From Mantis religiosa (taxonomy: Eukaryota; Arthropoda; Insecta; Mantodea; Mantidae), in the NCBI GenBank assembly GCA_030765055.1, contig CM060953.1, positions 186,023,268-186,087,267 of the forward strand: a stretch of 64,000 nt of DNA, in the 5' to 3' direction. This document shows positions 41,532-52,690 of this stretch, in pieces. The translations under genes and the position numbers were made by a program. Position 1 is the first letter of the stretch. Every line of letters starts with the position of its first letter. Below the pieces are notes generated by a model that worked only from the letters and a program-made list of their open reading frames with translations, was not told where the DNA came from and made no database searches.

Positions 41532-43121
41532 GTGGAGCTTCCTATCACTTCGGCCGCCAAGTGCGAGTTGCATGCAGTGATTCGTTTTTTTTGGGTGCCA
41601 AGGGCATTACGCTCACTGAAATACATGGTCAGATATGCGAAGTTTATGGGTTACAATGTATGGATGTCAAAAACGTGCGAAAGTGGGTCAGAGAGTTCAA
41701 AGACGGACGTACAGACGTCCATGACGAACAGCGTTCTGGTCGGCCTTCGGTTTCAGCCGAAACAATTGCAAAATTGGAGCAAGAAATGCTTAATGTTCGG
41801 CGTGTGACAGTTCGCGAGGTGTGCGAACTTCTCCCTGAAGTTTCCCGTAGGGAGGGGATCCGTCCCCTTCAGCTGCCGTAGTGCGGGCGCTGCAGACCCT
41901 TAGCACTCGTGGTACCTCTGACGTTACTAGAGGCACCTCGGGCCGAACATTAAGCCCCTTCCTCTGGGAGTTGTTCGGTTTTGGATGGTCTCAAGGGGGG
42001 AGTGGTTCCCGATAACTGTTGGAATCGGGTACGTCTAAGGACGGGGTTGAGGGAAGCCTTTAATTCTCCCGGGTACTAGCCTGCAAAGCTAGTAGAAGGT
42101 GTGCTAGATCCCCAGGCGGCCCCACCGAGGTCATATCGGTAGCCTTCACCTTTGGTGTTGGCGCGCGTAAGTGGCGCATCCACTTCCATTTCGTCTTGAG
42201 TCCATAGGACCAGATGGGGGGGGGCTTGTTAGTAACCCAGATCTTGTCCTATGGAAAGCCCCAAAGAGGACGCCGGGCGCCCTTTGGGACAGCTCGGATA
42301 ACTGCCTGGTTGAAGGAGGCCCGGGTCTTGTTCCTACGGGTTCAAGGATAATGGGAGTAGGTCCTAACCATCTCCCTGAAGTCAGTAAGACTACGACTGA
42401 CAAGATTTTGACCCAAAATTTGCATTATCGCAAGGTGTGTGCGAGGTGGGTCTCCAAAATGCTCACCGAAAACCATAAACAGCAATGTGTTGAAGCGGTC
42501 CAGCGAATTCTGGAGCGCTATGCAGAACAGAGCGGGGAACTGTTGGATTTAATTGTCACTGGATTTGAAACCTGGGTGCACTACACAACACCAGAAACCA
42601 AAGAACGTTCTCGTCAGTGGCGGCATTCTAATTCGCCGAAGCCGCGAAAGTTCAGACATCTTCTGCTGGCTAAGTGATGGGCAGTGTGTGTTGGGACAGA
42701 AAAGGTATACTGTTGTGCGAGTTTATGCTTACCGGCACAACAATATACGCCGCTAGCTACTGTGAGACTTGCGACGTGCCATTCAAATTCGAAAGAAGGG
42801 AGTGCTGACAAAAGGAGTGTTCTTTCATTACGACAACGCTCGTCCTCATACTGCACATGCAACGGCTGATCTCCTGGCCCAGTTCGAATGGGGCATCCTC
42901 ACCCATCCCCCCTACAGTCCAGACTTAGCACTTATCATCTGTTTTCTGAGTTGAAGTCACACCTAAGTGGAACACATTTCCAGACCGACGATAATTTGAA
43001 AAACGAGGTTGAGTGCTACCTGCGCAACTTGGCGGGAGAGTGCTATGACAAGAGTATACAAAAACTGCCACAGCGCATGAAAAGGTGCATAGATCGCAAT
43101 GGTGATTACGTTGAAAAATAG
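41532..43121 (+). pseudogene. M4 mariner transposase
   Basis: The likely original start is now GTG at 41532 (VELPITSAAKCELHAVIRFF, aligning with the M1 start). Then QICEVYGLQCMDVKNVRKWV and DGRTDVHDEQRSGRPSVSAE up to the R5 insertion at 41841. It resumes at 42383 with TTTDKILTQNLHYRKVCARW, VSKMLTENHK, LIVTGFETWVHY, a frameshift near 42665, FHYDNARPHTAHA (second Asp), PPYSPDLALIICF, another frameshift, and C-terminal KRCIDRNGDYVEK. The first catalytic Asp is replaced (GFETW for GDETW), and the third lies in a damaged stretch. Inactive. Confidence 0.88.
41842..42370 (+). mobile_element. R5 repeat inserted in M4 with 12-bp duplication
   Basis: 529 bp of R5 between copies of tctccctgaagt (41830-41841 and 42371-42382), which is M4 coding sequence (ELLPEV). 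It starts ttcccgtagggaggggatcc, has tgccgtagtgcggg as a possible A-box-like element, and ends ttcaaggataatgggagtag. This is the clearest view of R5 boundaries in the window. Confidence 0.85.
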
Positions 43122-43212
43122 CTGTAAGTTCTGCCTTTCCAACAATGTAACATTCATTGACATGTTTTCTATATTAAATAAAATCGGAGACTTTATTTTT
43201 CGGACATGCATA

Positions 43213-43560
43213 ATTGAAGCACTCAGATTCAGAAGTTTTAAGTGAATGTTTTTGAGAAATCATGTTAAACACACGATAAGCACTCTGAATACCAGTTCTG
43301 TAACAGTGCTAAAAGATTTACGGATCAAAAGATGTTAGGTGGAAAACACTATGACCCTGGTATGTTGATTGGGCATCAATTTCAGAAATAAAAGTTGTTA
43401 AGTCAGCCTTTTCGAGTTAGATGTTGTTAAGTCAAGTAGTTGCCGCACTAGCCGTTTGGTGGTGCCACCCAAGCTCTTTGATATCAGCTGTTGATACATT
43501 TTAGATTAGACGTTTAGACATTAGACCAGGGGCGGCCGGTGAGGCACTGTATTGACGGTG
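43213..43560. other. Anonymous stretch; possible hAT terminus
   Basis: caggggcggccggtgaggca at ~43528 resembles the hAT ends at 48078 and 34788, but no partner end or 8-bp duplication was found. Confidence 0.35.
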
Positions 43561-43561
43561 C

Positions 43562-43800
43562 CATAAATAAATAAATGAATGAAGAATGAAGAAATAAATA
43601 GATAATGAATAAATAATAAATGCGTGGATAAATAAATAATAAATACATTAATAAATGATTAAATAAATGAATAAATTAACAAATAAATAAGCAAATAAAC
43701 TAATAAATAATCAAATAAACAAAAGTATGAGTGATTGAATGACGGAATGAAGAAATAAATATAGGATAAATAGATGAATAAATTAATAAATAAATAAGGG
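43562..43800. repeat. (AAAT)n imperfect microsatellite
   Basis: Degenerate aataaataaatga tetranucleotide repeats over ~240 bp. Confidence 0.9.
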
Positions 43801-44503
43801 TTGTTAAAATATAAATATGTGTGCGAATTTCGAACGATTTATGTAATCTTATCAATAATCCATCCTATTTTATAATATACTGTACCAAATAGAACGTACA
43901 GGGAAACGGAAATAGATATTTATTACATCCGTATTCTTTTTACGCACAGGTGTAACGAGCACAGTAAAAGTTTGATAACACAATTCATGGAGAATGTGAT
44001 ACAAAGTGTTCGTGTACGATTTCGCGACAGAGAGACAGTTATCTTAAGTCCCGTGCTTTACTGCACTCTAGCGGATAAAGCGTAAGTTATGCGCCAGAGA
44101 AATCTCGGCACCACCTTCTCCCATAAGAAGCCGTGTATAAACAGACATCCTAGCCCTTAACACAGGCGCTTATGAGCGTAGACGGTGCCGTTCTGGAATC
44201 GGCACCAAGCCACGGAAACCAACCAGGACAGAGCGCTTGCGTTTAACGCGCCTATTCACACGAGGGAGCAGATACTCAAAAACAATATTTTTTGCGCAAT
44301 ATCTGTACACTTCTGTTTCTTTCGCTTTCATACAGATGGTGCCATGGCACAGAGGCACTACCCCAGAAGCCTCCCCTGCATTAGACACTTTTAGACGTTC
44401 CTCAAGTGCATTTTCAGAAAATTTATCTGCACTTTTCAATACCAGGGCATTCTTTAACGCATATTGACACAATTTTGGCAATGTTGAGAAGGAGAAACGA
44501 ACA
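43801..44503. other. Stretch with no recognised gene
   Basis: A 160-codon minus frame (44170-44652) is the longest clean frame without a transposon match, but its composition looks incidental and I recognise nothing in it. Confidence 0.35.
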
Positions 44504-44698
44504 ATGGATACTGTCTTAGTCCCTTCCACATGGCTGAAACTGATCAAAGATTCACTACAGGAGAAGCCCTTTGATGTTGTCCATGTCAAACGTCCACTGA
44601 CTGATAACAGGGAACATGATGGCACTCCAGTTGTTGAAGTTTTTGACTTCAAAGACTTCCTCGACCATGTCCTGTATTCAATTCAGGTGTATTCCTGA
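44504..44698 (+). other. Unrecognised 64-codon reading frame
   Basis: It starts at an ATG preceded by aaacgaaca and has a gene-like composition: VPSTWLKLIKDSLQEKPFDV, then TPVVEVFDFKDFLDHV. Downstream plus-strand frames (44616-45000) also contain coherent acidic stretches such as KKAKYDDYRSLL and YGSGVEDDVV, broken by stops. This could be a decayed gene or transposon relic of a family I do not know. No function is proposed. Confidence 0.3.
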
Positions 44699-45084
44699 AT
44701 TCACTTTAATCTGGAGTGTGTATTTCCAAAGAAGGTGTGTACCAGAAGTTCGTCACACAATGTCTTCCTCACTTTATCGTCCCCAGTCTCTTTTGAGGAG
44801 AGTAGTGAAGATGTAAGACTTACACAAGACATGTGATAGTGCGAAAGACATACTAGATAGACTTCGGAAGATTAAGAAGGCAAAATATGACGATTATCGT
44901 TCACTGCTGTAACATGTCACTCTGCCAGAAAGTACCACATTTTATGACACAATGGCATATGGAAGTGGGGTAGAGGATGATGTAGTAAAGATGGAGTGAT
45001 GTTTTGATGACAATGTTGTATGTCAGTCCATGAAGTGCACACATCCATTTTAAGTTAAAAGTTGCTAACTGCTAATAATAAAAT

Positions 45085-45333
45085 ATCCTGTTGCTAGGGT
45101 TCCCGGGTTGGATTCCCGGCGGTGGGGGTGGGGACTTTTCTCCGACCAAGATAATTTCCCATCTTCTCCAGAGTGTGGAAGTTTGAATGAGAGTGTGAAT
45201 GTGTGCGTGATGTAATGATTAAAAACAACAAGATAACGAGTTAACACCTTCAGTATGTTCCAAAGGAGAACGGCCGCCGATATGACCATAGTAGTTAAAG
45301 GCGGGGTATAAATGGACAAGCAAAAAAAAAGCT
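45085..45333 (+). mobile_element. SINE-like element (fifth family)
   Basis: B-box-like cgggttggattcccgg near the start, a GC-rich segment (ggcggtgggggtggggactt), then ggagaacggccgccgatatg, ggcggggtataaatggacaa and a poly-A tail. A tRNA head and A-tail fit a SINE. It occurs once here, and I found no clear target-site duplication. Confidence 0.5.
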
Positions 45334-46230
45334 GTCACACATGCTATATATGATAAATACTTCAACACAGTACGTGCACCTCCAAACGGGGCCATAACAT
45401 AAAATTCTTTCATTTGTATTACTATTTTGGTATTAGAAATTACTTTTGAAAACTTTGAGGAGCTCTCCTGCATAGTTTTGAAACAGTGACTCAGTAAATT
45501 CTGCTTCTGACTGCATCTATTATTAGAACTGACAAATGAATGTGTGATGCTAGGCTAGAATTATCTAAGATGAGCATTTTACAATCAATTTTGATCTTCG
45601 ATTATAAATGAACTGCGTTATCAATTTTTATGCAACCACGCCTTAGAAATTTTAAAAGAGAATATATTTTTAAGACAGTTTCATAAAAAGATTAAGCGTA
45701 AAGCTTGAACTTAATGGGAATGTTATCTACTGTGTTTCTCATCCTCCCATTCTATACTGGGCCTCAAAGATAGCTTAAATTTGCTCATACGCCAATCTAG
45801 CAGATCTGAATTCTTAAATATACAAGGAACCACTTCTGAAGTTTTAAGTTATTAGTAAAAGTGTGAATTGCAAATTTTCTCCATTTAGATTAACAGTTCA
45901 CGCGGCATGGGCAAACTGTAGGGAAAATTGGAACGTCTGAGTGGAGAGGGGCAGTTTGTAGTGTGACCAGTCTTGGAATGCAAGAATGGCCTACGTGTTA
46001 CTGTACAATAGAAAGAGTAGTGAAGATTAGCCTTATTATGTGTTTCAAATGGAAAGAGTTCTCGCCTGTAGCGAATCAGATGCGTCAGAGCCTTAACCGT
46101 TGCCACCTCGTTATCCCCACTCTTGTTATATCTCCTTCTCTCTCGCATATTTGCGAGTGTTCGTGGCGCTAGACGTAAGGGAACGCAAACTGAATTTTCC
46201 AAACTTTTATAACTGCAACTGCAACATGAA
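45334..46230. other. Stretch with no recognised gene
   Basis: Overlapping frames at 45885-46202 on both strands are unrecognised. Confidence 0.4.
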
Positions 46231-46745
46231 TTTTAGTTAATTGATGGAAATTAATCACTTCTCCACTCCAGCCGTATATAGGCAAAGATATTTGATGGAT
46301 AGAGTCAAGATGAAAAATTCAATGACATGGCCGGGATTTGAACCACGGATCTCCTCGTTTCCATCCAGTCGCTCTTAACCTTTGAGCTACCATGGCCAAC
46401 GTGCCGTCCTGACATTAAATTCTCCAGTTGACTCGTATATTTTCCCGGTAGATCACTAGGGGCTCCCGCATTCGAGATACACCGTTTGTGGCGACTTACT
46501 ACCGTAAGTACTTAAGTCCCAGGCTTCATCATTTAACTCTTATTATTTTAGTTAATTGATGGAAATTATCATTTCTCCACTCCAGCCGTATATAGGCTAA
46601 TATACAAGTCAACTGGAGAATTTAATGTCAAGACGACACGTTGGCCATGGTAGCTCGAAGGTTAAGAGCGACTGAACGGAAACCAGGAGATCCGTGGTTC
46701 AAATCCCGGCCATGGCATTGAATTTTTCATGTTGACTCTATCCAT
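46231..46745. repeat. T3 inverted pair (second locus)
   Basis: The minus-orientation T3 unit (tRNA-like 46324-46396, spacer to ~46545) is followed by a plus-orientation copy (tRNA-like 46644-46716, acceptor gccatgg/ccatggc). The minus unit's own tail segment ttagttaattgatggaaatt ... ccactccagccgtatatagg appears twice as a direct repeat (46234-46285 and 46550-46600). Acceptor changes (atag to atgg) are matched on both sides of the stem in the plus copy. Confidence 0.85.
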
Positions 46746-47147
46746 GCAACATGAATATTCGTTTAATACGCAAATGTTTTAAATATTTATTTTAAAGTTA
46801 ATTATAGTTTATGAATTACTTATTTTTTTAATAAAAAGAAAATACCCCCGGTGCATCCGTACAGCTGTGAAAGTTATTTATGTTAAGAGATAGTTCGTCA
46901 CTGTCATTGTCTTCAACGTCCAAGTACTGCAAATTTATGATGATAGGTTCCAAAGTCTCGTTGCGTGCTATTTCTTTCCAAAAGTCTCCTTTCTTGTAGT
47001 TTATCTGATGTCTCACGAAGTTTTCCCAGTCTTGTTTTGTTCCTTGTAAATTTACTCGTGAATAAGTCATTCAACGTCAGTTAGTTTAAAAATATTATTT
47101 CTGTTTGCAACATAAATTGAGCCCACATTAGCTCTATTGAGTTGTTC
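46746..47147. other. Stretch with no recognised gene
   Basis: The 80-codon minus frame 46828-47070 has no recognised family. Confidence 0.4.
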
Positions 47148-47159
47148 TAGCAGTAGTGA

Positions 47160-47397
47160 CTGGGTAGCGTAGATGGTAGCCTGTCTGCCTCACGTCCAAG
47201 AGGTCCCGAGTTTGAATCTAGGTCAGCGTGAGTTACTTGGACAGGGCTTTTTCCGGGGTTTTCCCTTATCCTCACAGACGAATGTCGGGTAGCTATTAGC
47301 TCCATGGACCCTGGACACATTTGAGTATCATTTCACCCATTTCATTCACTGTCCGATATGAGTTAAAGTTGGAGGAATAATATTACAAAAAAAAACA
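47160..47397 (+). mobile_element. SINE-2, complete copy with target-site duplication
   Basis: 238 bp flanked by the perfect 12-bp duplication tagcagtagtga (47148-47159 and 47398-47409). Head gggtagcgtagatggtagcc, B box gagtttgaatctagg, body ttttccggggttttccctta, one tail unit (tcctcacagacgaatgtcgg ... gtccgatatgagttaaagtt) and a poly-A end. This fixes the element boundaries and shows that an unamplified SINE-2 has a single tail unit. Confidence 0.93.
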
Positions 47398-47409
47398 TAG
47401 CAGTAGTGA

Positions 47410-48069
47410 GGGGAGAAAGGTGGATCGTGTCTCATTGATCCAGCTGATACACTTTTTCATGGAAGAGTAACTGATTAATGCTACTTTGAACTCTCTAGAA
47501 TAAATAGAGATTACGTAACATTCATAAACAAAGATATAATGTGACAAGAGACGTTGTACCAGACCAGCAGGAAGTGTACCATTTCCTCTCATGGAATTTA
47601 ACAAACACCTTGGCTTATTCAAAGTTCATATTTCTTTTATCACGCCATGTTAAGTGTTTACGTTTCAGTTCTGAGTTACTTCAAATATAGGTTCACGCAT
47701 GCATGGCAACCAATAATGATATTCATTACAGTGCTTACGTCACAATGCATTGTTATAATATAATGATATCTACTTATATTTAGTTGTATTAGGAGAACTA
47801 TTTGAGTTAAAAATATGCTGTCTTTTACGGTTATATTAAATGCATTACTTTGTTCTTCCTTATGGATCAGTTTTTGCACAGCACTTAGGGGGAACGCAAT
47901 CCGACAACCCCGCAGGACTCCGATTGGTTGCTTGTCTGGTAGCGCTCAAGAACAAACACCTTCCCATTTGAAACACATGATAGTTCTTAGAGTCATTATT
48001 CTTTCTTATTTTAATCAAAATTATTGTTTGAAGCTTTCCTCGCTTTGAAAGTCACGCCTCGCTACTGTA
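47410..48069. other. Stretch with no recognised gene
   Basis: Nothing supportable; small frames on both strands only. Confidence 0.4.
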
Positions 48070-48077
48070 GGTAGGAG

Positions 48078-49474
48078 CAGGGGCGGCTTCTCAATGGGGT
48101 AGCATGTTTGCGCTACAACAAAAATGTTGGGTCTCCCTTTAATGCAAGGGCATGTTCCATTTGGCGTTCAGTTCGACCCTGTCTAGTGCAGTGGCCCTCA
48201 GCGCGCTATATTGTTTGCAGGTGCCAAGTAGTTCACTCTCAGTTGCAAACCACTGGTATACAATGGGGAGGTATAGGGCAGGATGAACCTAAGGTGTGCC
48301 GAGGCAAGTAGGGGGGAAGGGCGGGGCTTATGTATGCATAAGGTTGGTTAACCTAGCAGCCAGAGAATAGTGAATGCCAAGCCTTCTTCTTCTGTTTTCA
48401 ACGCCACCTATTATTCTCATATTAAATGTTCGTATCAGTCAACTATTACCACAGATTACTATTACCTACCAGAGCATAGCCACATGTTTTGTGCCGTGTT
48501 TTGTTAGCTGTGTCTTGCTTTGAGTAGTGAATAAGAGTGATTTATTTAAATACAAGTATATTGTGTTATATAAGGAGAAACAATGAATTCCATAAAATGT
48601 CTATTAGTACATCCTTTTTAAAAATGAACTTAGAAGAAAACACCGAAGATAAGCGGCTCGGAAGTCCCACGCCAAATATAAAAATCACATAGGTAGTCAA
48701 AACAAAAACCAGATAATTGAACAGGAACTTTAACAACAATGTATAAGAGAAATATAATTTGATGTGTGGTTGTGGTGTTAAAAATAGCCTGTTTTGCTTT
48801 CCTTGCGTTCTCTTTGGCGGTGAAGATCCGTGGACAAAACATAACGTGAATGCTTTGCAGCATCTTCATGATCGCGCTAAAAACAAGTAACTTAAAAACT
48901 GCACATGAAAAACACAGTTTTGCTATGCTTGGCAATGTAAATATAGCAAAGCAGATGGATAGTGCATATCGGAGAACAATTGAAGAACACAACCAGAAAG
49001 TGGCTCTAAATAGGTATGTTTTAAACATTATTGTTAACTGCATTAGGTTTTGTGGAGCCTTTGAGTTAGCTCTACGAGGACACGATTATTCTTCTACGTC
49101 AAGCAATCCTGGTATTTTTCGAGGACTGATAAACTTCAGTGCAGAGCTAGACTGTGTTCTAAAAAACCTATCTGGAGAATGCTACAATGTATAAGGGGAC
49201 TTCCAAGACAATCAAGAACGAAATCTTGCAATGCACACTTAAAGTCTGTCATGAAGGGATATCAAGTCCATCTTTAGCCGCATAAATAGAAGAGTGTTAT
49301 GCTCCAGAGTGTTTCTGAAATACGCATGTTGTGTTATACGCTGTGAATTATCTTTAACTTGTGTATACAGCAGTCTATAGTGGCAGGCTTAAACAACCGT
49401 TTGTTACTTTAAAAAAATTAAATTGCATGGATAAATTTGTAAACCACCGATATTCAGAGCCACCAGTCGCCCCT
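48078..49474 (+). mobile_element. hAT element (1397 bp) with 8-bp target-site duplication
   Basis: Termini caggggcggcttctc and, at the right, ccaccagtcgcccctg (complement caggggcgactggtgg). Flanking octamers ggtaggag (48070-48077) and ggtaagag (49475-49482) differ at one base. The 5' subterminal sequence (tagcatgtttgcgctacaac) matches that of the 34.8-kb hAT (ttgcacgtttgcgctacacc). Confidence 0.88.
48896..49194 (+). pseudogene. hAT transposase N-terminal fragment (DUF4371-like)
   Basis: AKQMDSAYRRTIEEHNQKVA, LNRYVLNIIVNCIRFCGAFE, LALRGHDYSSTSSNPGIFRG and LINFSAELDCVL match the conserved N-terminal region of ZMYM1-like hAT transposases. The catalytic and dimerisation parts are absent, so it complements the fragment kept at 35.2-36.0 kb. 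The overlapping minus frame 48630-49043 is a shadow. Confidence 0.8.
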
Positions 49475-49482
49475 GGGTAAGA

Positions 49483-50184
49483 GATATAGAATGCAAGACT
49501 CCTAACCTCGAAAACAAAAGCATCAAATGCGATATTGTAAACACAATGAAAGGAGATATCCGGTAGTGCATAAAAACTCCGCATCTCTGCGTATGGGCAC
49601 ATTCTAACCGGTGGCATATCCAGCGTAAACGGTCACATGGTATGTACATACAAGCGTAGCGTAAACCTTTCCCCTTGCCTATCAGCTGAGACGCTGGCAA
49701 ATCGATAATCCCACACCGCATGCGCCTTAGCTGTATGCAGTAACCGTTCGTTGATCGAGTACGTGCAACAACGAGCTGCAGTCTTGTCATTCAGCTTTAC
49801 AAAGGCTAGCCAGCGTAGAAACAATTATTAAATCTTCTAGCATAATTGTCATTATTTTCTACTCTCTTGCTCATATTTACCTAAAAACAATGTTTCGTGT
49901 CCAAGGAAACTCACGTCTACCAACACAATAAGTGGCTATACAGACAAAAACATATACTTACACCAGAAAGCAAATAAATACACTTCAAGCCTTTATTTAA
50001 CTCTTTGTCCTTTCTTTATCATAACTTACAGTATTTAGGGAAAGTATTCTACAGGTATTCCACTCAATAGACATATTTTCTGGATTTCCTTATAAATATG
50101 ACTCTATGAATTCCATAAAATACATAATTAGAAAATCATTCCTGTGACAGCATAATTGAAATAATCCCCTGCATGCCAGCCCCT
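49483..50184. other. Stretch with no recognised gene
   Basis: The 128-codon minus frame 49404-49790 overlaps the hAT end and has no recognised content. Confidence 0.4.
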
Positions 50185-51275
50185 GTAGCTAGGTGCCAGC
50201 TTGTCTGCCTCAAGTTTAAGAGACCCCAGTTCGAATCTCAGATTGAGTTATCAGAGTACGAGGTTTTAAAACTTTTTTCCCTTAATCTGAAAGACAAATG
50301 TCTGTTTAAATCTAAACTCTATGTATCCTGTACTCATTTACACATCATTTCATTTCTTGTTCGATATGACCTAACGTTGAAGGTTTTTCCTTATCCCCAA
50401 AGATGAATGCCTGGTAACTTTAAACTCTATGGAACCTGTACTCATTTCAACATCCTTTCATTCCTCGTTTGATAAACTTCATTCATCGCACGATATCACT
50501 TAATGCTGTAGGTTTTCCTTTAACCTGAAGGATGAACGTCTATTTACTCCAATTCCTATGTACCCTGTACTCATTTTCACATACTTTCTTTCATCGTTCG
50601 ATATAATTTAACGTTCGAGGATTTCTTTTATCCTGAAAGATGAATATCTGGTAACTCTAAGCTCCATGAACCCTGTACTCATTTGAACATAATTTCATTC
50701 ATCGTCCGATATGACAACGTTGGAGGTTTTCTTTTATCCTGAAAGATGAATGTCTGGTAACTCTAAGCTCTATGTACCCTGTACTCATTTGAGCATAACT
50801 TCATTTATCGTCCGATATAACATTCGAGGTTTTCCCTTATTCTGAAAGATGAATGTCTGATATCTCTAAGCTCTACGCACCCTGTACTCATTTGAACATC
50901 ATTTCATTCATCGTCCGATATGACTTAACGTTGGAGGTTTTCTCTTATCCTGAAAGATGAATGTCTGGGAACTCTAAGCTCTATGTACCCTGTACTCATT
51001 TGAACATCATTTCATTCGTCGTCCGATATGACTTAACGTTGGAGGTTTTCTCTTGTCCTGAAAGATAAATGTCTGGTAACTCTAAGCTCTATGTACCCTT
51101 TATTCATTTGAACATGATATCATTCATCGTCCGATATGTCTTAACGTTGGAGGTTTCCTCTTAATCTAAAAGATGAATGTCTGCTAACTCTAAGCTCTAT
51201 GTAACCTGGACTTATTTGAACATCATGTCATTCATCGTCCGATATGATATAACGTTGGAGGTTTTCCCTTATCCT
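50185..51275 (+). repeat. SINE-2 with tail amplified to about 10 tandem copies
   Basis: The head at ~50185-50275 (tagctaggtgccagcttgtc; B box cagttcgaatctcag) is followed by ~10 units of the 108-bp tail. The early units are more diverged than the later ones (50850-51120). The array stops inside a unit at ttttcccttatcc and is joined at once to a T3 tail. Confidence 0.93.
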
Positions 51276-51310
51276 ACACGCAGCTAGTGTGAAAGAACAA
51301 GTAATTTCCC
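51276..51310 (+). repeat. T3 tail fragment
   Basis: tacacgcagctagtgtgaaa and gaacaagtaatttcc match the T3 tail (tacacacggctagtgtgaaa, gaacaattaatttcc). The junction with SINE-2 is abrupt. Confidence 0.6.
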
Positions 51311-52017
51311 TATGGATTTTAGTTAAAATCTTTAGAACCATTTATAAATAATGCATGTTTTCGAAAACTTTTCCATATGAATAATAATCTGGAAGCAAGT
51401 TCGCCATTTAGTCGAGGTTTCGAAAGTTTTGATCTCTCTTTCCCGCTCTCTTTTAGACCTTACACAAACGGCACCTAGGGAGCCTAAAACCCTGTAAAGA
51501 TGCTATTTTACCTATACGTAATTTATGTTACCTTGTTAACAAAGTGTATGCGAAAGTCTACAGAAATACCACAAGAAACCCCAAACTTTATATTCCTTGC
51601 ACAACCTATGTAACATTTGCCATAAATTCACGATTTCAAGGCTTTTACGTATCAGACTGGATCGTCTTGTTTCTCTGCTCCTTGCTGTTTCTGAATCTCA
51701 TTTGTTTTACGTTTGAAAATAAATAGAGGGTATGTTCCAACTTTGCCATAAGAAACACAACTTATTGTCTCTTACAGAAATAGAATCAACAATTTACGAG
51801 GGCAGGGAGGAAGGTGCAACTTCACACTGGAGAATAGAATTCCTTCTAGACTCCCTGAACACAAATTATAGTACCTAAAGGGCTAGAAAGGGAAAGTGTT
51901 TGGAAATCTACGTGGTTTAGGGAGCAGACGGTTTAAAAACTATTTTATCTCTTCTACAGATAAGCCATGGCACTTACAGAGCTCCATTTACCTTAAAGAA
52001 GGCCTTCCTACAGTAAG
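51311..52017. other. Stretch with no recognised gene
   Basis: Nothing supportable. Confidence 0.4.
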
Positions 52018-52019
52018 TA

Positions 52020-52690
52020 CGAGGGCTTTTCAATAAAGAATTGTCATAATTTTTTACGCTTGTAATTTTTCGCAATAAAACTTAATACTAATAATATTCT
52101 GTTAGCTTAATGTGAAACAAACACGCCGTAGTAGTTTCATTGTTGGTACTCCTGCTTCCCGCCTGTGACAAACAGGCAACTTCAGACATGTTCAGTATCG
52201 CCTACCGCTGCAATGGAAGTAACACGCGAGGAACAATACGTGGCTTTAAAATTCTGCCTTCATCTCAATAAAACTCCAGTTGAGGCCTATACAATGTTAC
52301 AGGAGGCCTATGGAGAGTCTGTTCTTCCCTACAGCACAGCTCGAAGGTGGTTTAAAATGTTTAAAGAGGGGAGACAATCAATTCCAAACGAAGGTGGAAC
52401 CGGTGCTCCAGTTACTGCTTTTATAGAAGAAAACATCAACACTGCTGCTGTCATTGTGAGAGAGGATCGACGAATTACCTTAAGATCACTTTCTGAAATA
52501 CTGAACATTTCATTGGGTGCCACCCACACGTCGCTGAGAGAAACATTACACATAAGACGTGTTTGTGCGCGATGGGTTCCAAGACATTCGCATGCAGGTC
52601 TCCATGCAGTTATAGTTGATGTTAGAGGAAGATCCGGAGTTTCTTTCAAACGTAATCACTACTGATGAAACTTGGCTACATCATTTTGAT
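52020..52690 (+). mobile_element. Mariner M2c, 3'-truncated, with transposase N-terminal half
   Basis: The 5' terminus cgagggcttttcaataaaga follows TA (52018-52019). The transposase starts at the ATG of MEVTREEQYVALKFCLHLNK (52213) and is open through EAYTMLQEAYGESVLPYSTA, RRWFKMFKEGRQSIPNEGGT, EDRRITLRSLSEILNISLGA and RRVCARWVPR. About 20 bp are then missing and the frame shifts. It reaches the first catalytic Asp (TTDETWLHHFD) and ends at 52690, where LINE sequence begins. The opposite terminus is absent. Confidence 0.85.

Larger units (their letters stand above)
41111..43210 (+). mobile_element. Mariner M4, with nested SINE-1 and R5
   Basis: Flanked by TA (41109-41110 and 43211-43212). 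Termini are cgaggcgtgtcggtaaaata and the complement of ggagactttatttttcggac. Two insertions, SINE-1 (41165-41415) and R5 (41842-42370), account for the excess length; the rest is about 1.3 kb. Related to M1. Confidence 0.9.

Noticed and set aside
43528..43550. hAT-like terminus caggggcggccggtgagg
   Set aside because: No partner terminus or 8-bp duplication found, so not called as an element.
44170..44652. 160-codon minus-strand frame as a gene
   Set aside because: No recognisable motif; it lies opposite a more protein-like plus frame and looks like a shadow.
48630..49043. 137-codon minus-strand frame
   Set aside because: Antisense to the hAT transposase fragment on the plus strand.
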